Of a stretch of DNA of 64,000 nt, positions 1-7,983 are shown piece by piece. The translations under genes were made by a program, and so were the position numbers. The notes under the pieces are model-generated. The model did no database searches. It saw nothing but the letters and a program-made list of their open reading frames with translations, and was not told the origin of the DNA. Origin of the DNA: an uncultured Christensenellaceae bacterium (lineage in GTDB: Bacteria > Bacillota > Clostridia > Christensenellales > Borkfalkiaceae); assembly GCA_910587005.1 (NCBI GenBank), contig CAJULB010000004.1, positions 233,078 through 297,077 of the forward strand. Direction: 5' to 3'. Position 1 is the stretch's first letter. Every line of letters begins with the position of its first letter.

Positions 1-1564
1 CAAGCTCCATAGTGCGCTTGTCGGTATTGTAACCCGCCTCGTGCGGGCCTTTGGTGCTTATTCTGCCGACGGTGCGGTTTGTGCGCGTTAAAAACCTCGA
101 ATGGTCGTGGTTTGAAAGCTGGTTCAAAGCCGAATCCAGCGCTGGGCGCGGAAATTTGGACATATTCTTGAACATACTGTCGAAAAACTGCTTTCCGTCG
201 TAAAGCCTGCCCCCGTCGAAGCTTTCGCTGTGCTTATCCATACCCGTCAAAAACCAGGTTACGGGCTCCATAAACGCGTCGTAATTCATTACCGAATCCC
301 ACTCTCCGCCCGCAAACCAGCTTTCCGGCGAGCCGTAGTGCTCGGCAAAAATAAACGCTTCGGGATTGCTTTCGCGCACCCTTTCGTGGAACTGCTTCCA
401 GAATTTATGGTTAAATTTCTGACTGTGCCCCAAATCCGCCGCAACGTCCAGCCGCCAACCGTCAGCGTTGTACGGCTCGGCAACCCATTTCGCGCCCGTA
501 TCAAGGATATATTCAACTAATTCTTCGCTCTGCTCGTAATTCAGTTTAGGCAGAGTCTGATATCCCCACCACCCCTCGTAATCGCTCTTTGCCTCGGCGG
601 GCTTGTTAAATTTAAAGTAGCTTCTGTAAGGGCTTTTCGCCGACTGGTACGCGCCGTATTCATAGCCCTCTTTATTCAGATAAATTCCCTCGCGGTCAAG
701 CCATTTATTGAACGAACCGCAGTGATTGAACACTCCGTCTATAACTACCTTCATTCCGCGGGAATGAATTTCCTTAACAAGCTCGGCAAAGTACGCGTTG
801 CTCGCCTCCAAATTTTTGCGGGAGGTAACGCGCTTAATGTATTTGGGCGCGAAACCGTTGTGCTTTTCCCAGTACTGCATGCGGTGGTCAACGTCCTCTT
901 CTATGACCGCTAAATGCGGGTCAATATATCCGTAGTCCTGCGTATCGTACTTGTGGTTTGAGGGCGAAACGAAAAGCGGGTTGAAATAAATCGCCTCAAC
1001 GCCTAAATATTGCAGATAGTCCAGCTTTTGCCATACCCCCTGCAAATCCCCGCCGTAAAAATTGTTCACGTCCAGCTCGTCGGGCAGCTTGTACCACTCC
1101 CGCACCCTGCGCGAATGTCCGCCCGTATAGTAATATTCGTTATCCTCCACGTCGTTATCGGGGTTGCCGTTGCAAAAACGGTCGGGAAAAATCTGATAAA
1201 ATACCGTACCCTTCGCCCAGTCGGGCACCTTTTGGCCGGGCACAAACGAAAAATCGTACTCGGGCTGACTGTTTTCCACCCCGCCCAAACGGTTGTAGCA
1301 AACGGTATCGTCCTCGTCCACAAGCCTGAAATAGTATTTGACGGGCTTTGACGGGCATTTGAACGAAACTCCGAACCAGTCGAAGCTTCCGTCCGTCTTA
1401 TATTTTTCCATAACCCGCTTTGCGCCGTTTATCATGGCGTAAGCCTTTAAAACGTCGTTTTTAAGCGTTCTTATTCTTATAGTAACCGTATCCCCCGCGC
1501 AAGGCTCGTACGGGGTTTTGAAAGTCTGGGTTTCATCGCTGAAAAGCGCCCGAATATTAATCAT
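1..1564 (-). CDS. GH13 alpha-amylase-family glycosidase (neopullulanase / cyclomaltodextrinase-like), 3'-truncated by the window edge
   Basis: An open frame of 521 codons starts at ATG 1564 and runs off the left edge, so the C-terminus is missing. An N-terminal beta-sandwich (about residues 1-120) precedes a (beta/alpha)8 barrel that begins with a YQIFPDRF-type strand. All four GH13 signature regions are visible: DGVFNHCG (about 719-739), DGWRLDVAAD with the nucleophile Asp (about 435-467), FAEHYG with the acid/base Glu (about 339-347) and SNHDHSR (about 101-112). No signal peptide is seen, so it probably cleaves alpha-1,4/1,6 maltodextrins in the cytoplasm, as GH13_20 neopullulanases do. It stands alone behind its own promoter and a LacI-type operator. 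Exact substrate preference (pullulan, cyclodextrin or maltodextrin) cannot be told from the sequence. Confidence 0.9.
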   Translation of the reverse strand, partial: MINIRALFSDETQTFKTPYEPCAGDTVTIRIRTLKNDVLKAYAMINGAKRVMEKYKTDGSFDWFGVSFKCPSKPVKYYFRLVDEDDTVCYNRLGGVENSQPEYDFSFVPGQKVPDWAKGTVFYQIFPDRFCNGNPDNDVEDNEYYYTGGHSRRVREWYKLPDELDVNNFYGGDLQGVWQKLDYLQYLGVEAIYFNPLFVSPSNHKYDTQDYGYIDPHLAVIEEDVDHRMQYWEKHNGFAPKYIKRVTSRKNLEASNAYFAELVKEIHSRGMKVVIDGVFNHCGSFNKWLDREGIYLNKEGYEYGAYQSAKSPYRSYFKFNKPAEAKSDYEGWWGYQTLPKLNYEQSEELVEYILDTGAKWVAEPYNADGWRLDVAADLGHSQKFNHKFWKQFHERVRESNPEAFIFAEHYGSPESWFAGGEWDSVMNYDAFMEPVTWFLTGMDKHSESFDGGRLYDGKQFFDSMFKNMSKFPRPALDSALNQLSNHDHSRFLTRTNRTVGRISTKGPHEAGYNTDKRTMEL

Positions 1565-1593
1565 TAAAGCCGTTCCTTATGCGCTTTTATACG

Positions 1594-1607
1594 GCAAACC
1601 GATTTGC
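1594..1607. promoter_or_regulatory. LacI-family-type operator downstream of the GH13 promoter
   Basis: GCAAACCGATTTGC is a near-perfect palindrome centred on CG, the form usual for LacI/GalR operators. It lies about 30 bp downstream of the predicted start site, a roadblock position. A second perfect palindrome, CGGTTAACCG (1624-1633), and an AACCGAT/ATCGGTT inverted pair (1597-1603 and 1622-1628) are in the same leader. The motif differs from the site beside the LacI gene at 33462, so a regulator outside the window is likelier. Confidence 0.5.
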
Positions 1608-1641
1608 AAACAAATTTATATATCGGTTAACCGCCTTAAAA

Positions 1642-1670
1642 ATTATAGCACAGCCCCCGTTTAAAGTCAA
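1642..1670 (-). promoter_or_regulatory. Sigma-A promoter of the GH13 gene
   Basis: On the minus strand, TTGACT (1665-1670) and TATAAT (1642-1647) are separated by 17 bases. Transcription would start near 1635, leaving a leader of about 70 nt before ATG 1564. Confidence 0.75.
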
Positions 1671-1738
1671 TACGGAATTTTCACCGTAAACACGCGCTCT
1701 ATATATAAATTTTCCGCACTTCAAAAATAATATTTTTA

Positions 1739-1767
1739 TTGACTTTAAAACTGCCGTATGATATGAT
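1739..1767 (+). promoter_or_regulatory. Sigma-A promoter of the first yitT-family gene
   Basis: TTGACT (1739-1744), a 17-base spacer and TATGAT (1762-1767) give a start near 1774, about 50 nt before ATG 1827. Confidence 0.7.
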
Positions 1768-1826
1768 TTAAAAGCTTTGGGCGCAAGCTTGAAGCCATAC
1801 AGACTAAACATTATCAAGAGAGTAAG

Positions 1827-3011
1827 ATGAAACGCAAAAAAAATGTTGAAAACATTGACGAAAGCGAAGTAAAAGCAGACGTCGCACCCTCCGAAAACAC
1901 CAACGAGGCAACCGTGGAAGCGGAAACGGCGGCTACGGTTTCAGCGGCGGCAAGCAAGCCCGAGCCTCAGCCCGACGTCTCCGCAGATGCGGCGGCCGCC
2001 GCAAAAGAGCAGTCGGGACTTGTCGTAAACGGCAAAGTGCTTACCAAAGCCCAGCGCAACAAACGTACCGCGCTCAGATGGACGTTTATAACCTTCGGCG
2101 CGATATTAATGTCAATAAGCGTGTACTTCTTTCAGGTACCCAACAACTTCACGCTCGGCGGCGTAGGCGGCATTTCAATCGTACTCAGCAAATACATAAC
2201 CCCCTTAAACTCTTTCACTCAAAGATTTTTGACGCAAGCGGTAATAATGGCGATTATCAACGTTTTACTGCTTATAATCGGTTTTATAATCCTCGGCAAG
2301 CAATGCACCTTCCGCACTATTTACTGTTCGCTGTTGTATACGGGGCTTATATGGGTATTCGAATATATAGATATTATCGGACTGATAACCGGCGTACCCA
2401 CTCCCAAGGGCGGCACACCTATCCCCCTGACCACGCAGTTTGACGAAGCGGGCGTTATGATTGCGGGAAGCAGTCAGCCGTTCCTCGAACTGTGCTTTTC
2501 CATTCTGCTGTTCGGCGTCGGCGGCGCGCTCATTTTCAACTGTGGCGCGTCCTCGGGCGGAACGGACATAATCGCGCTTATCACCAAAAAATACACAAAG
2601 CTGAACGTAGGCGTCGCGCTTATGATTGTGGATTTGATAATAATCGTCGTATCCATATTCACTTTCAAAGACGTTTCAACCGCGCTGTACTCCTTCCTCG
2701 GACTGTTTGCAAGAACCTTCCTTTTGGACGGAGTTATTGAAAGCTTCGGCAAAACAAAGTATCTTACCATAATCACAAAGCACCCCGAAGACATAGGCGA
2801 ATACATATTAACCGTGGTAAACCACAGCTACACTATGTACGACGCGGAAGGCGGATACACGCACGAGCGCAAAAAGGTGATTGTAACGGTCTGCAAACGC
2901 AACGAAGCGCTTAAAATAAAGCTTAAAGTCAAACAGTTCGACCCCGAAGCGTTTGTAATCATTACCGACGCCAACGAAATTCTGGGCAAGGGCTTCGGCG
3001 GAACCTTTTAA
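1827..3011 (+). CDS. YitT-family membrane protein (DUF161/DUF2179) with a charged N-terminal extension
   Basis: This is a 394-residue integral membrane protein of the YitT family, whose transport function is not established. After an unusual Ala/Glu-rich hydrophilic N-terminus of about 85 residues come hydrophobic segments including VYFFQVPNNFTLGGVGGIS and NCGASSGGTDIIA, the family's conserved Gly-rich loops. The C-terminal cytosolic DUF2179 domain ends in DPEAFVIITDANEILGKGF. The 304-residue paralogue downstream lacks the N-terminal extension. ATG 1827 is preceded by AAGAGAG. The tail has low sequence complexity but the frame is clean. Confidence 0.88.
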   Translation: MKRKKNVENIDESEVKADVAPSENTNEATVEAETAATVSAAASKPEPQPDVSADAAAAAKEQSGLVVNGKVLTKAQRNKRTALRWTFITFGAILMSISVYFFQVPNNFTLGGVGGISIVLSKYITPLNSFTQRFLTQAVIMAIINVLLLIIGFIILGKQCTFRTIYCSLLYTGLIWVFEYIDIIGLITGVPTPKGGTPIPLTTQFDEAGVMIAGSSQPFLELCFSILLFGVGGALIFNCGASSGGTDIIALITKKYTKLNVGVALMIVDLIIIVVSIFTFKDVSTALYSFLGLFARTFLLDGVIESFGKTKYLTIITKHPEDIGEYILTVVNHSYTMYDAEGGYTHERKKVIVTVCKRNEALKIKLKVKQFDPEAFVIITDANEILGKGFGGTF

Positions 3012-3288
3012 CGGCGCATACCTCATTACAACACAATTACAACAATTAACGGCGCAAGCAAAAACCGCCTTAATATGCGTTGTAAACTACTTCGAGATGC
3101 TTCGGCAAGCCTCAGCATGACACCATTCTGCCATTCTGAACGTCCTTTCTGTCATTCTGAGCGTAAGCGAAGAATCTGATTGTCCTAACCCCACCCCCTG
3201 CCCTTACGGCTGTTGAGAAGACTAAGGGGGGTGGCACCATCACAACAATCAAGCAAGCGCATATTAAAACCACAAAATCTGGAACGAT
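3012..3288. repeat. Intergenic short interspersed repeat remnants between the yitT paralogues
   Basis: The gap carries fragments such as CTTCGAGATGCTTCGGC and GTCATTCTGAGCG...GAAGAATCTGATT (about 3150-3182), followed by a pyrimidine-rich ACCCCACCCCCTGCCC stretch. The same GTCATTCTGA...GAAGAATCTGATTNTCCTA block and AGGGCAGGGGGT occur in reverse orientation at 19830-19905. I see no open frame of note here. Confidence 0.6.
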
Positions 3289-4203
3289 ATGAACGAAAAA
3301 TCGGAAAAACGTCAAAAAATATTAAGGCAAGTCCGTTACTGGGCTGTTCTTAACTTAGGCACTGTGCTTACCGCTTTGGGCGTGGTGCTTTTTAAAGCGC
3401 CCAACAACTTCGCCACGGGCGGAGTAAGCGGTCTTTCAATCGTTTTAAGCAAATTCATAACGCCCATTAACGGCTTTACCGAAAAATTTTTAACGCAGAC
3501 GGTTATTATGTGGATAATAAACGTGATTCTGCTTATATTCGGCTTTATATTTTTGGGGAAAGGCTGTTCTTTCAAAACCGCCTACTGCACGCTTGCGTAC
3601 ACGCTGGAATCAATCGCTCTCGAAGCGGTTTTAAAGGCGGTCAACGTCAAACTGCCTATGACGCAGCACGTCTTTCTCGAATTTGTGTTTGCAATGCTGT
3701 TAACGGGCGCGGGCGCGGCGATTTTGTTCAACTGCAAGGCATCCTCGGGCGGAACGGACATTATCGCGCTGATAATTAAAAAATACACAAGCATCAAAAA
3801 CATAGGCATTGCGCTGTTTATAACGGACATTGTGATAGCCGCCTCCGCCTTCTTTATTTTCGGAGTTCAGACGGGGCTGTATTCGATACTCGGTCTGTTT
3901 GCAAAATCGTTTATAGTTGACGGCGTTATCGAAAACATAGGCAAAAACAAATACATAACAATCATAACAGCCAAGCCGGAGCTTATTTCCCCCTTTATTC
4001 TGGATACAATGCACCGCGGATACACCTCCTACAAGGCGACGGGCGGGTTCACGGGCGAAGAAAAAACCGTTATGCTTTGCATATTGAAGCGCGGCGAGGC
4101 GCTTAAACTTAAATACCGCGTACAGCAAGCCGACCCCGAAGCGTTTGTAATAGTTACCGACACAAACGAAATACTCGGCAAGGGCTTTCAGTCCGCAGAT
4201 TAA
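3289..4203 (+). CDS. YitT-family membrane protein (second copy)
   Basis: A 304-residue YitT/DUF2179 protein that aligns with the upstream 394-residue copy across its whole length (for example KAPNNFATGGVSGLSIVLSK versus QVPNNFTLGGVGGISIVLSK, and the shared C-terminal DPEAFVIVTDTNEILGKGF). It has about five or six hydrophobic segments and a soluble C-terminal domain. The two copies are separated by 277 bp of repeat-derived sequence and are followed by a strong terminator, so they may be one transcription unit. Role unknown; a membrane transporter or sensor is the usual guess for the family. Confidence 0.87.
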   Translation: MNEKSEKRQKILRQVRYWAVLNLGTVLTALGVVLFKAPNNFATGGVSGLSIVLSKFITPINGFTEKFLTQTVIMWIINVILLIFGFIFLGKGCSFKTAYCTLAYTLESIALEAVLKAVNVKLPMTQHVFLEFVFAMLLTGAGAAILFNCKASSGGTDIIALIIKKYTSIKNIGIALFITDIVIAASAFFIFGVQTGLYSILGLFAKSFIVDGVIENIGKNKYITIITAKPELISPFILDTMHRGYTSYKATGGFTGEEKTVMLCILKRGEALKLKYRVQQADPEAFVIVTDTNEILGKGFQSAD

Positions 4204-4235
4204 AGCAGATTAAATCGGTTAAAAATAAATTTTAA

Positions 4236-4271
4236 GGCGCTGACAGCTAAAAGCTGTCAGCGCCCTTTTTT
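4236..4271 (+). terminator. Rho-independent terminator after the yitT pair
   Basis: A 13-bp perfect stem (4236-4248 with 4252-4264), AAA loop, then C followed by six T. It lies between convergent genes and could also act weakly on the minus strand. Confidence 0.9.
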
Positions 4272-4285
4272 GTCTGCGCAAAAAT

Positions 4286-4690
4286 TCATACATTGTAATA
4301 GCAGATTAAGAATATAACCGCAAGGGCTATAAACGCAAGCCCTACCCAAAGCATAAACGTGGTCTTATATTCACGGTCTTTTTTTGCGGCGCGGTATTCG
4401 TAAAAGTCCTTGTACTTTCCCTTTACGTCCTTTTTAAACAGGTCGAAAAACCTTATCACCGCAAACGCAAGCATATCGAAAGCCCCGCCGTTGCTCGCAA
4501 AAATTATCAGCCCTATTCCCGCAAGAATCACCCCCGGCACCAAAAACGCGTTGGAAAGTATTCCCATAATTTCCCTTGCGTTTTCCCGCACAGGCGCAAC
4601 GGTATGAATTTTATAGCTTGCAAACATTATTAAAATTGCAACAGCCGCGCCGATTACGGCGGAAATAAGATACGGCAAAACCTTTTTCAT
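4286..4690 (-). CDS. Small membrane protein, DUF3899-like
   Basis: A 134-residue protein with three hydrophobic segments (about 4-24, 46-66 and 112-132) and a basic loop (KKDVKGKYKDFYEYRAAKKDRE) between the second and third. The SNAFLVPGVILAGIGLIIF...GGAFD stretch resembles the DUF3899 family of Bacillota. It begins 17 nt after oppF and is the last gene of the opp operon, so co-expression with the transporter is likely. No function can be assigned; the family call is from memory of its pattern. Confidence 0.6.
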   Translation of the reverse strand: MKKVLPYLISAVIGAAVAILIMFASYKIHTVAPVRENAREIMGILSNAFLVPGVILAGIGLIIFASNGGAFDMLAFAVIRFFDLFKKDVKGKYKDFYEYRAAKKDREYKTTFMLWVGLAFIALAVIFLICYYNV

Positions 4691-4707
4691 AATTATTTTC
4701 CGTGCGT

Positions 4708-5868
4708 TTAAAGCTCTTTTTTGTATTTTTCGAACTCAGCCTCGTTACAGTAAATAAAGTGTCCCTGCGCAATTTCGCGCATAACGGGTTTATCTACGGA
4801 ATAATCGTGCTCGGCTATGGGGTTGTAAACAATGCGCTTTCTGCCCTTTTCAAAGTTGGGGTCGGGCAGAGGAATAGCCGAAAGCAGTGATTTTGTATAC
4901 GGGTGCAGAGGACGGGCAAACAGCTCGTCTGCGGGGGCAAGCTCTACCATTTTTCCGTAATACATAACGCCTATTTTATCTGAAAAATATTTTACAACCG
5001 ATAAATCGTGCGCTATGAACAGTATTGTAAGCCCCAGTCTTTCCCTTAAATCGTTTAAAAGATTTATAACCTGCGCCTGAATTGAAACGTCCAGCGCGGA
5101 AATAGGTTCGTCCGCGATAATCAGCTCGGGATTTAAAATTATAGCCCTTGCTATGCCTATTCTCTGGCGCTGTCCGCCGGAAAATTCGTGGGGATACCTG
5201 CCGGCGTGCTCGGGCAGAAGCCCGACCAAATCGAGCATTTTATAAACCTGCTCGTCGATATACTTTTTGTCCTTTTCACCGCGGATAATAAGCCCTTCCG
5301 CTATTATATCTCGCACGGTCATACGCGGGTCAAGCGAAGCAACGGGGTCTTGAAAAATCATCTGCATTTTGTAGATTATTCTGCTTTTCCTTGCGTTGCG
5401 TTCGTCCGCCTTAGCCGCCTTTATGTTCTCGGTCTGTTCGGTTAAAACCGCGCGGTACTTTTCTTCCGCCGTCTTTAAGCGCTCGGCGTAATCCGCCCTG
5501 ACTTCCGTCTGTCCGTCCGCTTTATCGGCCTTTATAAGCTTTTTCACTTCCGAAGCTTCCGCTCGGTATTCGGCGCGCGCAGTCTTTACCGCGTTTTTAT
5601 ACGAACGCGTTCCCGCGCAAATTCTCTGTCCTTTAAAATAAATACTTCCGCTTGTAATGTCGTAAAGCTTTATAACGGAACGCCCCGTAGTGGTTTTTCC
5701 GCAGCCGCTTTCGCCTACCAGCCCGAAAACCTCGCCCTTATGAATTTCAAAGCTTACGTCGTCCACTGCGCGAAGCTCCTGCCCCGCGCCCATTTTAAAG
5801 TACTGGCAAAGATGCTCTACCCTCAGCAAAACCTCGGGCGCGCCCTTAGTATCGGGGTTGTCAATCAT
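4708..5868 (-). CDS. oppF: Oligopeptide ABC transporter ATP-binding protein OppF with a charged helical insertion
   Basis: 386 residues. Walker A GESGCGKT (about 52-59), Q-loop MIFQDP (about 170-175), signature FSGGQRQR, Walker B ILADEP-type (IIADEPISALD) and an H-loop are present, with the C-terminal OppF/DppF extension for peptide transporters. Between Walker A and the Q-loop is an insertion of about 75 residues (about 85-160) rich in Ala, Glu, Lys and Arg, predicted helical or coiled coil, that ordinary OppF proteins lack. Its start overlaps the oppD stop by four bases (ATGA). It should pair with OppD to energise import of peptides by the OppBC channel. Confidence 0.9.
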   Translation of the reverse strand: MIDNPDTKGAPEVLLRVEHLCQYFKMGAGQELRAVDDVSFEIHKGEVFGLVGESGCGKTTTGRSVIKLYDITSGSIYFKGQRICAGTRSYKNAVKTARAEYRAEASEVKKLIKADKADGQTEVRADYAERLKTAEEKYRAVLTEQTENIKAAKADERNARKSRIIYKMQMIFQDPVASLDPRMTVRDIIAEGLIIRGEKDKKYIDEQVYKMLDLVGLLPEHAGRYPHEFSGGQRQRIGIARAIILNPELIIADEPISALDVSIQAQVINLLNDLRERLGLTILFIAHDLSVVKYFSDKIGVMYYGKMVELAPADELFARPLHPYTKSLLSAIPLPDPNFEKGRKRIVYNPIAEHDYSVDKPVMREIAQGHFIYCNEAEFEKYKKEL

Positions 5869-7982
5869 AGTTTAACTCCTCCCGCTTTTTTCATTCTTTC
5901 TATTCTTTCCGTAACGGCCTTGGGCGGTTCTACCTTAGGCGCGTCGGGGTGCAAAAGCCACGTTGCCGCATAGTGGGTATCGGAAATTCTGAACATGGGC
6001 GGCTGCTCCTCGAAGTCAATCTGCATAGCGTATTTGTTGCGCTCTGCAAAAGCGTCGCCCTTGGGCGGAAAAATCATATCCGGCGGTGTACCGGGGATAG
6101 CTTCCAGCTTTTCCTTTGTGTCCAAATCGGGCATAGAGGATAACAGCGCCCAGGTGTAAGGGTGTGCGGGAGCATAAAAAACGTCCTCCGCAGTGCCTAT
6201 TTCCACAATTTTACCCGCATACATTACGGCAACTCTATCCGCCATATTCGCAACCACGCCCAAATCGTGCGTGATGAATATTACGGAAAGCTCTCTTTCA
6301 CGTTTTACTTTGTTAATAAGCTCTAATATCTGCGACTGAATGGTAACGTCCAGCGCGGTAGTCGGCTCGTCGCAGATTAATATATCGGGGTTAGCCGAAA
6401 GCGCGATTGCTATAACTATTCTCTGGCGCATACCGCCCGAAAACTCAAAGGGATACTGCTTGTAGCGCCTTCTCGGTTCGGGTATGCCCACTTCTTCCAA
6501 AAGTTTAAGCGCGCGGGTTTTAGCCATACGGCGAGTAACCTTGTAAACCACGCCCGAAGCTTTGGCTTTAAGATAGTCTATCATACCGACGGTGGTTTTG
6601 TCGAAGTCAATCGCATCGTTTTCCGCAATTTTTTTATCGAGGTTTTCGCGGACGCGGTTTATAAGGGCTAAAATTCCCTGCCGCGCCTCCTCCTTATCCG
6701 TTGCGTTCAAATACAGTCCGACCGCCGCTTTAAGGCTGGATTTGAAAGTATAAAGGCTGTTGTCCTTTACAATTTCAAGCTTATCTATCGCGTTTTCTAC
6801 CCCTTGAATTAAAACTTGTACTGCTTTTGATATATCAGCTTTATTACAATCCGTATTGTAAAATACCGAAATCTGTTCGTCGATAATCTTTATTGCTTGC
6901 TTTTTGCGCTCTATTGAAAGCTTGTTTGAATAAATGATACCCTGCTTTGCGTTCGCAATAAAGTCGAGCATAAAATTATCGTCAAGATATTTTCTTAAAA
7001 ACTTATTAAGCTCGGCAACGCTTAAATCGGGCAAAGGCTCGGGCGAGAAGGTAAGATAATAGCCCATTGCGAAGAAGTTAGGTTCTGTGAACGCAACCGC
7101 CTCGCTGAGGATTTCCCGCACCTTTTCAAGCTTTTCAGAAACGCTTGCCCAGTCTACCTGTTCGTCCGCGGTTTTTTCCGCACGTCCGAAAAGCCTGCGC
7201 ACAAAAGTTGTGCATTGCTCCAAAAAGGGTACTTTTATGCACTTTTTAATTTCTTCAAGTATATTTTTCAGTTCGTCCGCGCGGGCGCAGACAACGTATT
7301 GTTCGTATGCTTCGCCCGAAATTCTTACAATTTCCGCCACGTCGCGGCGGACGTCTTTAAGCGCGTTTTTTTCTATTCTGAAAAGCACGTCGCCTATTTC
7401 CGCAAGCGCGTCGTCCGCGGCTTCCTTTGCCTTGTTGTACGCGTTTTCAAGCTCTAAATGCTTGTATTCGAACTTGTTGAAGTCGGCGCACTTTTTCTTG
7501 TTTTCGGCAATAATTTCCGCGTTGTCCGCGCCGCGCGCCCCGTCCATGCACTCGTTTAACAGCGAAAGCATTGCGTTAAAGTCTTTTCTGCTCTCTCTTT
7601 GCGAAATTTTGCCCTTTATAAGCATTGCTTCGGTAAGCTGTTTGCCCACGCGCATTATGGGGTTTAAGCTGGACATAGGGTCCTGGAAAATCATTGCGAT
7701 TTTATCACCGCGGAGCTTATGAAAGCCCTCCTCGGGAATTTTGAACAAGTCCTGTCCGTCGTAGATTATTTCTCCGCCCTCTTTGATTGCATTGCCGGCG
7801 AGTATTCCCATAATCGCGCGGTTTGTAACCGACTTGCCCGAACCGCTTTCGCCTACCAGCGCCAGCGTTTCGCCCTTGTACAAATCGAAGCTTATATCGC
7901 GCACCGCCTGAACCTTTCCCCTGTCCGTCCGGAAGGAAATTTTTAAGTCTTTAACGGATAATTTAACTTCCTTTTGGTTCAT
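5865..7982 (-). CDS. oppD: Oligopeptide ABC transporter ATP-binding protein OppD with a giant insertion
   Basis: 705 residues, about twice the usual OppD length (near 330-360). Walker A GESGSGKS (44-51) and Q-loop IFQDPMSSLNP (98-108) are normal, but the signature FSGGMRQR comes only at about 514 and Walker B ICDEP at about 537. The interval is normally about 60 residues; here about 350 extra, mostly charged, helix-favouring residues are inserted between the Q-loop region and the signature motif. The normal OppD C-terminal domain follows (HPYTWALLSSMPDL, EAIPGTPP). The start ATG lies just inside the oppC end with GGAGGG five bases upstream. The frame shows no stop or shift, so the insertion looks functional, not a decay product. 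Confidence 0.9.
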   Translation of the reverse strand: MNQKEVKLSVKDLKISFRTDRGKVQAVRDISFDLYKGETLALVGESGSGKSVTNRAIMGILAGNAIKEGGEIIYDGQDLFKIPEEGFHKLRGDKIAMIFQDPMSSLNPIMRVGKQLTEAMLIKGKISQRESRKDFNAMLSLLNECMDGARGADNAEIIAENKKKCADFNKFEYKHLELENAYNKAKEAADDALAEIGDVLFRIEKNALKDVRRDVAEIVRISGEAYEQYVVCARADELKNILEEIKKCIKVPFLEQCTTFVRRLFGRAEKTADEQVDWASVSEKLEKVREILSEAVAFTEPNFFAMGYYLTFSPEPLPDLSVAELNKFLRKYLDDNFMLDFIANAKQGIIYSNKLSIERKKQAIKIIDEQISVFYNTDCNKADISKAVQVLIQGVENAIDKLEIVKDNSLYTFKSSLKAAVGLYLNATDKEEARQGILALINRVRENLDKKIAENDAIDFDKTTVGMIDYLKAKASGVVYKVTRRMAKTRALKLLEEVGIPEPRRRYKQYPFEFSGGMRQRIVIAIALSANPDILICDEPTTALDVTIQSQILELINKVKRERELSVIFITHDLGVVANMADRVAVMYAGKIVEIGTAEDVFYAPAHPYTWALLSSMPDLDTKEKLEAIPGTPPDMIFPPKGDAFAERNKYAMQIDFEEQPPMFRISDTHYAATWLLHPDAPKVEPPKAVTERIERMKKAGGVKL

Positions 7983-7983
7983 A

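Noticed and set aside
3012..3288. An rRNA or tRNA gene in the repeat-rich gap between the yitT paralogues
   Set aside because: No cloverleaf or rRNA core motif is found; the sequence matches short interspersed repeats instead.
7087..7722. A 211-codon plus-strand frame inside oppD
   Set aside because: It is antisense to the insertion of oppD, Ser/Phe-rich as expected for the complement of Glu/Lys/Ala codons, and has no ribosome binding site.
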